Shown piece after piece: positions 46,472 to 57,769 of a stretch of DNA of 64,000 nucleotides (position 1 is its first letter; each line of letters opens with the position of its first letter). A program made the translations under genes and the position numbers. The notes under the pieces were generated by a model. It did no database searches and was not told the origin of the DNA. It saw nothing but the letters and a program-made list of their open reading frames with translations. The DNA comes from Kappaphycus alvarezii. Lineage: Eukaryota; Rhodophyta; Florideophyceae; Gigartinales; Solieriaceae. The DNA lies in assembly GCA_002205965.3 (NCBI GenBank), contig NADL03000562.1, positions 124,001-188,000 of the forward strand, in the 5' to 3' direction.

Positions 46472-46781
46472 GCCGAGTGAACTGCTTCCTTTTGTAGAGG
46501 TCAAGCAAGTTGGCAGACAACTTCAAGCCCAGTCCTAAATAGTTAGGAAGTTGAGAGTCAACTTCAGACCCAAGAAGCATTTATTTTACGCTAGTCACTG
46601 AGCATAGGTGGTAGACCCTGCCCCTTCCATACTTGCTTGTAGCCCATTCAACTGTCTTCCCTATCCACTCCTTTTTGTTCGTTCAACTATACCACGGTAG
46701 CACTTTTGTTGCTCGCAACACCTCTTTCTCATGGTAATTGGTTCTGAGGATCTCCTCCCCCGCCGATTTACCCCTATTATT

Positions 46782-46799
46782 TGGTACTCTTGTGGAGGG
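46782..46799 (+). other. Putative primer-binding site
   Basis: TGGTACTCTTGTGGAGGG begins with TGG two bases after the 5' LTR, as expected for a site complementary to a tRNA 3' end (...CCA). I cannot name the tRNA. Confidence 0.5.
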
Positions 46800-46868
46800 C
46801 GTTGCACCCGAGGTATTCGAGTTGAGCATTAGTAAGGAACACTTCGGGGGGATTTCTTTTCTGTAATC

Positions 46869-47546
46869 ATGGATCTCAACACTGCTCGTATAACGTTCAC
46901 AGGGGGCAAGACTGAAGACGTTGAAGAGTTTCTTTACACATGTGTTAATGTTTTAATGCGGGAAAAGAGCGATGAGGAGAAGGCCGCAAGTATCTTCGCC
47001 TATCTTTCTGGTGATGCAAAAGGCAAATACAAAGCTAAGTTTATTGACGGGTGGTCCCTTAATGGGAGTGGGCGCAACTTCAGTGAGGTATGTGAGTGGC
47101 TTGTGAGAGAATATGCTAAGGAGGTGGAACCAGATGAGATGATTCGTACCACCATAGAGGCCCGGCTCAACTTCGACTAGTTATTACGCTCATTGGTATA
47201 TTTGTGTGATCTCTATGAAAAGGCCGGGTTCAACGCCCAAGCCAAGTACGGAATGCTGCGTAAGGCGGCGATGGGAGATAAGCGGCTCTCCAATTTCATC
47301 CTCATCAAGGGCCCTCACACTTTTAATGAACTGAAGGATACCATGGTAGAATTTGTCAAAAATTCGGAGACATTTCAGTCACTGAGTGAGGCACCGAGGG
47401 AAAACCGTAAATCGATCTCCATCGTACATTCTGAAAAGAATTATAAAAGGCCGGTTACAAGTGCAGCAGCATTGGAATCTGTCAGGAGCGATGTCAAAAA
47501 CTTGGAAGAAAGGTTGAAAACCCGATTCGATAGTCGACTGACATGA
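46869..47546 (+). pseudogene. Gag, broken by one in-frame stop
   Basis: It starts with ATG (MDLNTARITFTGGKTEDVEE). One frame continues through KAASIFAYLSGDAKGKYKA and VCEWLVREYAKEVEPDEM, is cut by TAG at 47178-47180, and resumes in the same frame with LYEKAGFNAQAKYGMLRKAA up to 47546. This is the helical capsid portion of a Ty3/gypsy Gag. The zinc knuckles follow in another frame. The single stop and the frameshift make it non-functional without recoding. Confidence 0.75.
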
Positions 47547-48745
47547 TAACCTCGCAGTTGGAAAGCCTTACTCTTACCATTAAGAAGAACCAGTCTGGGG
47601 CCCCTAAGGCTGCAGAAGTCTGTTCTTAATGTCACAAGCCTGGGCACTTTGCAAATAGGTGTCCTGATAATCCACACAGAAACACTCGTTGTGGAAAGTG
47701 CGGACGTTACGGGCATCATGAAAGTAACTGCTGGTCTAAAGACAACAGAAGAGCAAATTTATCGGATGCGAGGAGTGAGTCAGGGCCCGAGATGAAAATC
47801 TTACAAAGCAGGAAGGATAAAAGGTTGACGGATGCCGGTAATGTATCCATCGCTGAAGAAATCAGTCAAGTCAATGTGACAAAAAGGGATGGGGAAGGGA
47901 ACATTTTATCGAAAAAACCTAGGCTAGATAATGGAATGCTGGAGCATATCCCAGCACCTGTACCTCCTCGAACCAAGAAGCCTGATCAAGTTGTTCCAGG
48001 AGTGGGAAACAATTCGGCCAAGAAGACGAAAAAGGGTAAGAAATTTAAGAGTATCCCGAAGGACGTACTAGAATATGTGAAGAAGTACAATTTGGTGGCT
48101 GAGCTTGCATCAGCCCCAACTGGGATAACGTTTGGTCAACTTTTGAGGGGCGACGCAGAGGATGCGAGAAAAGAACTCAAAAAAATTGTCAGGTCTAATA
48201 AGTCCGCTAAGGGTAAGAAACTGTTTCTTCAATCGGCTTCGACAGCACTAAGACGTCTTAAGCTGGTACCAGTCAAAGTATTGGGAATGAGAACCCAAGC
48301 TCTTTTCGATTCGGGCGCTGTTCCAAACCTTATTTCAGAAACTTTGGTGACAGATCTAGGTCTTGAAATCATTCCAACTACTCGAAGAATAACTGTGGCG
48401 GATGGAACCGTCTCGAAATGCATGGGAACTGTTGACAAGGTTTCCGTGTTCGTTGGGGACTCTAAAGTTGATGTAGACTTTCTTGTCATGCCGGATCTCC
48501 CTTTGGATGCAATCATTGGCTGCCCTACCATGGAAAGACTAGGGACATGCATTGACTTGGGCAACCAAATCGTTTCAGTTAATATTGACGGCAGAACCGT
48601 GAAGATGCCCCTAGATTTCGACAAAAGCTTACATCCGGAAGATCTGAGAGAAACGGACAGTGAAGATTTCACTTCTAGCTATGACAGCGAAGATTCCGAA
48701 TCAACTAACACTTTCAGAAGTGAAAAAGGGTACGCTCGGGGATAG
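47543..48745 (+). pseudogene. Zinc knuckles and aspartic protease
   Basis: From 47543 the frame shows two CCHC knuckles. The first reads C-S-stop-C followed by HKPGHFANRC (TAA at 47627-47629 inside it); the second is CGKCGRYGHHESNC. A lysine-rich region follows. The retroviral-type protease has catalytic DSG at codons 48308-48316 (ALFDSGAVPNLIS) and a flap/second motif DAIIGCPTMERLG near 48506. After the ATG at 47792 the frame is open for 317 codons to 48745, ending in an acidic serine-rich tail. The role is cleavage of the polyprotein. The protease itself looks intact. Confidence 0.8.
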
Positions 48746-48932
48746 TGAACATGGAATGGGATGATTATGATTCTGGGTTTGAAACAGATGAAGACTGGAA
48801 TTCTAGGGTAGGTTTGACACCTGAATGTGTTTCTTGTTGCGATAATATCGAATCAAGGACGGAATTCGGAGCATAAAAGAAAATTACCATTTTAAGGAAA
48901 AAAGGAATATATCAAATTCCATATCTGAAGGT

Positions 48933-49545
48933 GTGAGCACGCCGGAAGAGGTCCTTCAAAATTTGGAGGGAGGCGCTCGAGAAGAAGACCAGCGCCAAAT
49001 GGCAGAAATTCAAGAAAAAGTACAGCACCTTCCAGCCCCCGCCTCAATGAAAATATCCGACATTTTAACATCTTCCGAAGTAATTGCATGGAGCGCTTCC
49101 GATCTAAGGCAAGCAAGCGTACCGGTCACTCACTCATTTGAACTTGGCGATACTCAACCAATTTACCACAGGCCTAGACGTCAACCGCCAAAATATGACC
49201 AATTTATCTCAGAGAATGTTACAAGTATGCTGGAAAATGATATTAATCGGGCAGTTTCATCCCCATGGTCATTTCCGGTTGTGATAGCACCAAAGTAGGA
49301 TGGAAAACTTCGCTTTTGCGTCAGTTACCGACAACTGAACCAGAGAATGATACCCGATCGATTTCCGATTCCAAATATGGAGGAAATCCTCGAAGACTTG
49401 AAGGACGGGAGATAATTCACCTCAATTGATCTTTACACTGGTTATTGGCAGATTCCATTGGATGAAAGATGTAAGGAAATAACAAAGTTTACCAGCAAAG
49501 CCGGTACATTCAGGTTCGAAGTGATGCCTTTTGGTCTCATATAGG
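48933..49545 (+). pseudogene. Reverse transcriptase, N-terminal half only
   Basis: One frame gives HSFELGDTQPIYHRPRR, then DINRAVSSPWSFPVVIAPK, GKLRFCVSYRQLNQRMIPDR, FTSIDLYTGYWQIPLD and FEVMPFGLI, the canonical fingers and early palm of Ty3/gypsy RT. Stops occur at 49296-49298, 49413-49415 and 49542-49544. Directly after PFGLI the sequence jumps, in another frame, to PGRNNQPADYLSRL, the segment that normally lies between RNase H and integrase. The YxDD catalytic motif, connection and RNase H are therefore deleted, probably about a kilobase. Confidence 0.85.
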
Positions 49546-49549
49546 CCCG

Positions 49550-50825
49550 GACGCAATAATCAGCCTGCCGATTACCTATCCCGCTTGAGGATCCACTGAG
49601 TCCACATAAAAAAGCTTCCGAGGACATCATCGGAGTTGCCGAGGTGCAAGTGCCGAACAATAACGAGTACGAAGGTAATCTTCACGGACTAATTAAATTC
49701 CTTGATGGACTAGAAATGAGAAAGGTTGATCTCGACCACAGAAATTGGGTACGCAGGAACCAAAAGGCTTTTACATTGTGGAATGGGAAACTCTTCCGAC
49801 ACACAAGAGCCGGTCCTCGACTAGTGGCCCCTATGAAAGAAAGAATGAAGATCTTGAGGACTTTTCATGATGAATTAGGGCATTGGGATCTCGAAACAAC
49901 CAAAACGTACATTATGTAGAGATTTTGGTGGCCCAGTATCCATAAGGATGTCTATAATTTCGTGAAAAGCTGCGAAAAGTTTCAAAAATTCACTCCGATA
50001 CGAAATTATAAGACAACTCTAAGCTTTCCAGTTTCCGGTCTTTTTAAAACATTCTCAATTGATTTTGCCGGCCCATTCAAGAAAAACTCTTCCGGAAACA
50101 AATATCTCCTTATAGGGGTGGAAAATCTTACTGGATGGCCAATAGCAGTTGCAGTTGAGGAGGCCGATGCTGAGGTGGTCCTGAGATTCATCAAAAAAGA
50201 AATAATTTAACCGTTGGGTCTTCCAAAAAGGATCATCTCGGATAACGCCCTTTGTTTTACTGCAACTTCACTGCTTCGTTTCTTGGAAGAAAAAGGTATT
50301 CAGCTGAAGGCAGTTCTCGCATACGCTCCTATGTCAAACGGGAAAACGGAGAGGATGGTTGGAACCATCAAACGAGCAATATCGAAAACTATGTCGGAGA
50401 ATGAAATCCAGTGGGAAGATGCCTTACCAAAAGTATTATACGGCTATCGTCGAAGAAGAGGAAGAAGTGGACGCTCAACATTCGAGATAACGTACGGAAG
50501 GGCCCCTAGAATGTTACAGAGAGACATGGAAACAAATATTATCGATGAAGAGAGTAGAGAAGTCGAACTACTGGCCACCAAAGGCTGGAGAACACACCGC
50601 GCGCTAACACAGAAAAGAAATAAGGATGCAGAGCCTCCAGTCCAAACTTTTCAGTCGGATCTAAAGTACTTGTGGCAGACGGAAAAGCAATGCAACAGGC
50701 TCTGAAGTGGCCGGCCTTCCAAACAAAGTACTGGAATCCTTGCATCGTCACGGAAGAAGGACAACCGCATTATATGCTCTGTTCAAGCTCAGGGAAGAGA
50801 TAAAGGAGGGCCATCCATGCACGTC
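49550..50825 (+). pseudogene. Integrase with GPY/F-like C-terminus
   Basis: Frame from 49644, cut by TAG at 49917-49919 and TAA at 50208-50210 but otherwise in register to 50705. The zinc-binding HHCC domain is recognisable (FHDELGHWD...SCEKFQK), although the final Cys of the C-x2-C pair is replaced. The catalytic core shows FSIDFAGPF (D), ISDNALCF (D) and NGKTERMVGTIKRAI (E). A frameshift near 50.66 kb leads to KWPAFQTKYWNPCIVTEEG and SSSG, then IHARRLVPYH, the usual C-terminal GPY/F-type chromodomain-less tail. It inserts cDNA into the genome; this copy is inactive. Confidence 0.85.
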
Positions 50826-50830
50826 GTCTC

Positions 50831-52011
50831 GTGCCTTACCATCAGAGGCCTGAGGAATTCCTTCTCACACAGGACTATGCGCAACCATGGGGCATACTCA
50901 TCTTTAACTATAGCATGATTCCTATGGGAGGAAAAAGGGCCTGGGAATGGATCATCTCGATTACGCGGGACTACTACGAACTCCACGTAATCATCCATTT
51001 CTATATTAATATATGCCTATGTTTTCGTACATTGAACGGACCATTGCTACCTCAAGAAGATTTCCGACTATTAATAAGAGTCCTATTTTCATTTCAAAAC
51101 GGAAGGTTCACGGAAGCAGGTCCAGAGTTTGTGGAAGTAATATATCATTACTCTGTACGAAGGTATGGAATGGTAGCTATCGGAGACTTGTCGCAAACGT
51201 ATCTGAACATTGTCCGTCCGATTTACGTATTTCTCAAGAACAACCAAGATGTGCGACTCAGGGGTTACGCCTTACCCCCTAATATGGAATATCGACTGGT
51301 ATCATATCCCTTATGGGAACCTCATGTTTCCCCGCCACAAATTGGGAACATTGAGGGTGGCCAAGATCCTCTTGAAGCAGTGATGATGACCCGAGGAGGA
51401 CATTCGGGAGACAACAACCCACCCAGAAGAGGTTCTGGTCGTCCCCTAAGAGGGCCTCGTGCAGGTCCCAGTACGTCAGGAACTGGCCGGGGCCATTCAT
51501 CTCGACAGCCGGCCACAAATTCGTCTCTAGCCCTCCTTCACAACCATGCACAGCATACAGTTGGTAGAAGAAAATTATCCTTTTGGTTGCGCAATATCTC
51601 CGAGGACGCGAATGATGCGCAGGTCATTTCTTATTTCATGATAAGCATCTGTTTATGTTTTCGGGCGCTACATGGACCGCACTTATCTTACGAAGATTCA
51701 TTCTTGATGATGCGTGTCTTCTTTTCTTATCGGCATCCATTTTCCGGCATCTTTCAGAAGAGTTTGCATATCATATATATTTTTTCACTCTTGGAAGATT
51801 CGGAAGAGTCACGGAAGAAGAATGTATTCAACTCCACATCGATGTCATCAAAGCAATATATGAGGCTATGCTACAAAGTGAGGTACCGGTAATGCAAACT
51901 TACTTTTTGGAGCATCATATTGGTAATCAGTTTCATCCTTACCCATTTGAAAGACTTTCAATTTTATCAATAAGACAGCGAACGCTAACGGAAACAAAAG
52001 AAGAACAATGA
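50831..52011 (+). pseudogene. Post-integrase ORF with duplicated domain, unknown function
   Basis: It follows the integrase tail in the same frame (RRLVPYHQRPEEFLL) and is open to 51892; the readable product shifts frame near 51.75 kb and continues to the TGA at 52009-52011. I do not recognise the family. It holds two homologous domains. Repeat 1 is about 50943-51280 (INICLCFRTLNGPLLPQEDF, EFVEVIYHYSVRRYGMV); repeat 2 is about 51580-51920 (ISICLCFRALHGPHLSYEDS, EFAYHIYFFTLGRFGRV). They are joined by a Gly/Arg/Pro/Ser-rich linker (about 51350-51550) containing RGSGRPLRGPRAGPSTSGTG. The position corresponds to where envelope or accessory genes sit in some LTR elements, but no signal peptide or clear membrane anchor is visible. 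The linker suggests nucleic-acid binding; that is inference. Confidence 0.65.
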
Positions 52012-52034
52012 AGACGAGCCGGGACGTTCGTTTT

Positions 52035-52047
52035 GAGCGGGAGGGCG
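52035..52047 (+). other. Polypurine tract
   Basis: GAGCGGGAGGGCG directly precedes the 3' LTR, the expected site of plus-strand priming. Confidence 0.7.
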
Positions 52048-52767
52048 TGATGTGCGCAAATTTGTACACGAAAAAAATCTAGATGAGAACCATAATTGTA
52101 TACAGTATCGGAATTGGGAAGATATTTTTACAGTTTTTGAATTTGTAAGATATTTTTAATTTGGGTGAGTGTGTCAAATTTATCGGTTGATTTTTTATTT
52201 TAGGACACGCTGTCGTAATAGATGTTAGTACAGTTCTAGGTTCTGGGTGATACTACGAGTGACTCTGAAAGGTCTATATAATGGCCACATCAATTCCCAC
52301 CCCTGGCCGATGGGTGGCTGGCATGGGTATGGCACCTAGATATTTTCATTGAGGAAATATCTTGTAATAGTCTCTCTGGTTCACAAGATTCCCGTGAATG
52401 CATTTTATGGTTATTAGTATGTTTATTTGAGACTTTTGGGTAGCCAAAAGTCTATATAAGCCGAGTGAACTGCTTCCTTTTGTAGAGGTCAAGCAAGTTG
52501 GCAGACAACTTCAAGCCCAGTCCTAAATAGTTAGGAAGTTGAGAGTCAACTTCAGACCCAAGAAGCATTTATTTTACGCTAGTCACTGAGCATAGGTGGT
52601 AGACCCTGCCCCTTCCATACTTGCTTGTAGCCCATTCAACTGTCTTCCCTATCCACTCCTTTTTGTTCGTTCAACTATACCACGGTAGCACTTTTGTCGC
52701 TTGCAACACCTCCTTCTTGGGGTAATTGGTTCTGAGGATCTCTTCTCCTGCCGATTTATCCCTATCA
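52048..52767 (+). repeat. 3' LTR
   Basis: 720 bases, TGATGTGCGC...CCCTATCA, nearly identical to the 5' LTR (about twenty differences by eye, including a seven-base indel). TATA boxes at 52275-52281 and 52453-52459. Confidence 0.9.
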
Positions 52768-52772
52768 ATCTT
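52768..52772. repeat. Target-site duplication, right copy (ATCTT)
   Basis: ATCTT directly after the 3' LTR, identical to 46048-46052. Confidence 0.9.
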
Positions 52773-53476
52773 CACAAACGTGTTTCGGATGATTTTTAGT
52801 GATGGGATTTGGAAGGAGAAGGCGGAAAGGGGAGCTAATTATGGCTTGAGGAGACGAAAATTTCTGATATTTTATTGATTTTATAAGGGAGATTGGTATT
52901 TTTGAAGCAAAGAAAGGATATTTATAGGATCAGACTGCAAAAGAATTGGAGTAAAAGAGAACGAGAATTGAGGTTGAGTTAATTTTTGAGTTTGTAGACT
53001 GCGTAGTTTGTAACAGTTGGAAACATTTTCGTTTCTCTTTTGGAGAGGATAAACAGGACGGCAAAAAAGAAAGGGAAAGATCAATAGAAAAGAAGTAAAT
53101 TCGGGGATATTAGAAAAAAGATCGAAAGTTGCAGGGTGTATAGAGATAGAACCGCTAGAAAAATGAGTGGATACCTCCATTATGACAATACATAAAACTT
53201 TGTTAATGATTTATTCATTTTCAAGCAAAATAATACAACTATGCTTCAATAATGATCCATTTAACAGTAATAGTAAAGTACCAAACTCATGCCTAATGTC
53301 GTTTGTGGAACTGAGATAGTAAGTACTTGAAAGCAATTTTATCATCGTCGCTTCAAGGGAAAAACTTTGGGTGTTTTAATGATTGAAAAATAAGGTCGGC
53401 AGTAATCCAGGATAACATTGGCATGTTAGGGTACGGTCTTGCAATGTCACAACCCGCGCGTTAAGTCAAACAACTA
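52773..53476. other. AT-rich spacer
   Basis: No supported gene. The minus-strand frame 52881-53180 is Phe/Leu/Ser-rich by composition only. Confidence 0.4.
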
Positions 53477-54515
53477 CTAATTATCGTCCTTAATCGAATC
53501 TGGCTCTAATGGGTCGGCGACGTCGCTATTAACGTCGTATCCTTCCACAGAATAAGAGTCAGACCAATCCATCTAGCTAACCGGCACCCACAGGCGCTCA
53601 GTTCCATACGGACCCTACAGAGGCAAACTGGTGGTCGTCTCCATGCTCGTAATAGCCTCACCCGCGCGCCTAGTGTACGCCTGTCCATAGGCGACTTCGG
53701 GTTGAATGTGATGGGGGCGGCTTCCGAGAAGATAAGGGCTTCCCACCATCGACAGATGATAAGCGTGAGGGGTTCGGTAGACTTGAAGTTTTGACCGGTG
53801 GTTTGTTTGTTGTAGAGGCTGAAGGGGCAGGGCTCAGTTCCAAAAGGGCCAGATTGTTCGCCGTTTCTGAGCTCGTAATAGTCTCACCTGCGCGCCTAGT
53901 ATACGCCTGCCCATAGGCAACTTCGGGGTTGAATGTGATAGGGGCGGCTTCCTGAGAAGATAGGGGCTGCTCATTACTTATTTGTGACGGGAGTGAGGGG
54001 TTCGGTAGACACGGAACGTTGAGAACGTTAATGGCCAAGTGAACATCAGCAAAGTGCCGTCTTGCGCTATGTGCCAGTAGTGCGGTGCCCGCCAAAAGAG
54101 GGGGATGAAAAAATTCACAATCACAACCGTGGCGAGCCATGAGTATAATCGCTTGAAAAACTTCCGCTGTAAGTGGGATACTTACAGAAAGCGACGGCGA
54201 CGAAGACAAGAGCTCCAAAAGAACGGCCTTGGGTACGACCAGCAGGACCGTATGGCTCAGGAACCCTCACATGCTGGCGGGTGAGTTGCAAGGGTTGAGT
54301 GCCGCAGAGTGCACTGATCGCTGCGGTACTTGGTCGAGGGTGAGAGCCTTCCTGGCGCGAGAGAAATCGCCACTTGAGAAGGCCACATCCTTAACCGATG
54401 CAATTAGAGCCCCATTGATGTAAGTGCGCGACCTGCAAGACGCGTGAAGACACAAGTGCCCGGCGCCCGCGCCTAATGCGGCGCAGGCGCCGAGCGTGGC
54501 AGAATGAAGGTTGGA
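53477..54515 (-). pseudogene. Decayed unknown protein with duplicated segment
   Basis: Minus strand. One frame runs from about 54515 (LGACAALGAGAGHLCLHAS) through ALTLDQVPQRSVHSAAL, a TGA near 54267, then VFQAIILMARHGCDCEFFH and AHSARRHFADVHLAINVLNV. It continues to a segment EVAYGQAYTRRAGETITSSE that recurs about 230 bases later as EVAYGQAYTRRAGEAITSME in another frame. The second copy is followed by two stops and an acidic end, MDWSDSYSVEGYDVNSDVAD, closing with TAG at 53477-53479. I do not recognise the family. The GC-rich block stands out from AT-rich flanks, so it may be an inserted element or a relic host gene. Confidence 0.4.
53622..54020 (-). repeat. Tandem duplication of about 230 bp inside the unknown frame
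   Basis: Plus-strand segments 53637-53740 and 53861-53972 match closely (CTCGTAATAG.CTCACC.GCGCGCC, then GAATGTGAT.GGGGCGGCTT). Weaker similarity continues around GTGAGGGGTTCGGTAGAC (about 53766-53783 and 53994-54011). One-base length differences put the two copies in different frames. Confidence 0.8.
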
Positions 54516-57500
54516 AAAGGGCAGTCTAGGAGGGAAGGAGAAAGGGTCAAAGGGGGACCCTCTTCATACCCTCTTCCTTGTGTAGACAAGCCGGAAGACA
54601 TCACTTAAAGTGAAGTTATTACGTTTTCACTACAACTATAAGTATCCAGAAATCACTCATTAACATCCTGTTTCGTTTGGCGTAGAGATTTAACACAGAT
54701 GCGCTTTGACCGATGAAATTATGAGTTTATTCTCGAAAAAATAGTACGCATGCATAACTAAATCTTTATCTTTCAATTATTCATCAGACATTTTTTAGCT
54801 CTGCGATACTTTCGCTACTTTCACACTTGTGCTGCTCCATCCTTCGGTTGTTCTGAGTTTTTGTAATTATAGTTGTTACATTACTTCATGAAAAAGGTGG
54901 CGGGGGGCCGTCTTATTTTATTGAGGATAAGGCCTTGCTTGTTTATACGGGGGTATATTTGCGGAGGCAAGGAACAAGATTATTTAGGTCAATAAAATAT
55001 TTCATATTGTTATTAAATGTACAGTGTTTATAGAAATATTGCTCACACCTTAAAATTAGACCTTTACTGATGAATACTTTACCATGGTTCCCCATAAGTT
55101 GAAAAGATATAGACACATGCAAAATAATATGAACCTATAAAAATGCATATTCAGTTGAAGTTCAAAACATAAAATGACTTCAAGGCACTATAAAGCCCTT
55201 AGTTAGTCGAAGTTCTCATATAGGATGCCTATCCAAGACACTAAAAAAAGCAATATGATTCAAAATACAAACGAATATGTTTAAAGCACTGAAAGCTTCG
55301 ATTGACCTAAATGCTAGCATAGTTTGAAGATTGGAAAAATGATTTATATGTATTGAAAAACTATTTAATTGGTTTTCCATATCGAATAAAGTGATGAAAA
55401 ATTATGGAACAAATTTTGTGAGAGGCTAACAATTTTTATTTATTGTAAATTATGGAAAATATTTTTCACTGGCCCATGTTTTATACTGTATTACAAGTAA
55501 AGCAATTTTATGTCATTCAGTTGGTTCTGAAATTCTACAGTCATAATTACTGGAACTAGGTTGCCAACAAATCATTATTAGACTAATGCTCACTTCGATA
55601 ATTATTCTATAGTTATGATTGAGCATGAATTTGGTCTACAAAAATTGTTGTACAGTTGGAATCATCTTTGTAGCTTTTCTACTCTGATATGCAGTATATA
55701 TAGCCTTAGGCTGTCAGAAAAATTTAGAAATCCTCAGGCCATGGAACTATCCCCGTCGATCAATAAATATTGGTTTTCTTTTTATTATTGTTCTCAGTTC
55801 TATCCAGGTAATTTATTATTCATTTATTTGGCATTAAATGTTTTGGATCAACATATTTCATTTAATTTTTACATAGTGTGCTATTACACAGGTGACAATC
55901 ACACCATATTGCGATTACAGAATATTCATAATTCAACTGTCGTGGCTCATAAGGGAACAACACGAGTCTTTCAACCCTTAAATCCCTACTACCAGAAAAT
56001 CAAATTTTGCCCCTCTAGAAGAAATTTGGAACCTCCAGTCAAATAAATCCGGCGAGACCGCACTCACTCTACCTTTTTCAAATAAAATATAGTACTTCGC
56101 CGTTATGGGGTACATTGAAATGTCTTCGATGTGTTGCAGAAACTGTTTAAATGCTCATCAGATCAACAGCATGAATTATGGGAGACCAAAGAGACACAGG
56201 ATTTAACAGAAATTAAGACTTCAGGCTCTGCAGCAAAAAAAGAATCCGAAAGTTTATTTTTATGATCAAATGAACAAAATGTCGAGACCCATAACTAGAA
56301 GTAAGCTTTTCTATTGAATTGATACAAATTGGCAGCAAAGACCATGGTTCTCGACCTATTTTTGTTATGTGAGGTTTCATCGTGGGGTAATATACATGAC
56401 AAACGCGAGAAGACCGACGGTTTCGAGAGAAATAACTACAGCTACTTTTTGGTGGGTAATTTAGCAAAATTAATAAAACTGGGGGTGTTTAATTACCCAA
56501 GTAGAAGGGTGTGTCAGATAATTTCGGAAAATTGAGAGGTTCATTCAAATCGACAGTCATTATAGTCGTTTAGAAGTGCTCAAAGTTCGGTAGGGAGAAA
56601 CCTAAGCATTAACATAAAGAGGAATAAAATTACACCAAAGCCATGATTTATAGAGAAAATTTGCAGAAGAAGGTGAGAGTCATTTTGAAGAAAATACGAA
56701 CATTTGTGTTTTTCACAGTAGGAGCTACAAAAAGTTTGCTCTTCACTATCTAAAGCACCAAGGAATATGAAAATCATGACAGAAAACAGTGATACAGACT
56801 GAAGAACATAGACACCAAAAAGGGGTGGATTGAGCAGAAAAAATGAAGTCTCCCCACGTTAGTGCTCGTACTGTTTAAGACGTTATCAAAAATTTTAAAC
56901 TTTTCAAAGATAGGTAGTTGAGAGTTATTAGTGAGCTTACGCAAAAACAGAATTCTGAAAGGTCTTCAGAAAGACGTAGTATGATAAATTTCTGAAAAGT
57001 ATTTCTGACATTATTTTCTGAAATTTGAAAACGTGTTTACGCATGGACAAATGGGAATGCACCATGTTTTTTCCTCACAACCATTTCTCACGGGTCTTCA
57101 CTAACTGGTCACATTTCAGCAATTTACCTCACGACTTCATTCCAGAATTCTGCAATTGAATTACAGGCTGTAATTCTATTGCTGAAATTTGGCAGTTTTA
57201 TTTCTGAATTATTTGTGCGTAAGCTCTCTATTAAGAGTTTACTCAATGCAATGTTATTGAGCAATTTTTCGCCACAATTATTTTAGTGAGATAATGATAG
57301 AAATACAAAATTGCTATTTACGCTTTTTGGAATGTGACTAACTTAGGATTATTAGCATAGAAACCTTCACTCAACCCCCCCTGAACGTCAAAATTACCAG
57401 AGGGCACCAGAAAGACCACACGACTCGCAATGCCCCGCACATTTTTGAAGTCTCAGATGCGCTATTGAATTTATCACATGACGCCAGATTCCCTGCCCTC

Positions 57501-57769
57501 ACTCTTTAGACTAAAACTCAATCGTTTTATTGCGCTTAAAAAAGCGTTATCTTGGCGAACACAGTGAACACCGGTGCTATCTTCAGCGCTCTAACCGCAC
57601 TCCTGCGTCCTGTTTTAGCTTCAACTTCAGTAATATTACTGACCCTTGATTCATTTCCCTCTTTCAGCTCAATAAAGCTGATGTACATAGAATGAAGTTC
57701 ATTGCGTGGGACAAAACTCATACTAGTAGAAAAAGATATTGAATGTAGTGCAACGTGCACAAGACTATC
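54516..57769. other. AT-rich gene desert
   Basis: No supported gene over 3.2 kb. The 143-codon plus frame at 55615-56046 is rich in aromatic and hydrophobic residues, as expected of AT-rich DNA, without a domain signature. Confidence 0.4.

Larger units (their letters stand above)
46053..46779 (+). repeat. 5' LTR
   Basis: It starts TGATGTGCGCAAATTTG and ends CCCCTATTA, where the 3' LTR ends TATCA, giving the usual TG...CA termini with one change here. It contains two TATA boxes (46286-46292 and 46465-46471). It lacks the internal ORF of the long LTR form at 3542-4949. Confidence 0.9.
46053..52767 (+). mobile_element. Ty3/gypsy-type LTR retrotransposon, defective
   Basis: A complete unit of 6.7 kb: 5' LTR, primer-binding-like site, gag, zinc knuckles and protease, truncated reverse transcriptase, integrase, an extra gene, polypurine tract and 3' LTR, flanked by ATCTT target duplications. 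The order protease-RT-integrase is that of Ty3/gypsy. The two LTRs differ at roughly twenty positions by eye (about 3%), so the insertion is not very old. The coding part nevertheless carries many stops, several frameshifts and a large deletion that removes the RT catalytic motif and RNase H. The element therefore cannot supply its own polymerase and was probably copied by proteins made elsewhere. Confidence 0.9.

Noticed and set aside
54180-54205. A GTAAGT...TTACAG mini-intron in the 53.5-54.5 kb frame (minus strand)
   Set aside because: It would be only about 20 bases, too short for known splicing, and the frame reads through it without a stop.
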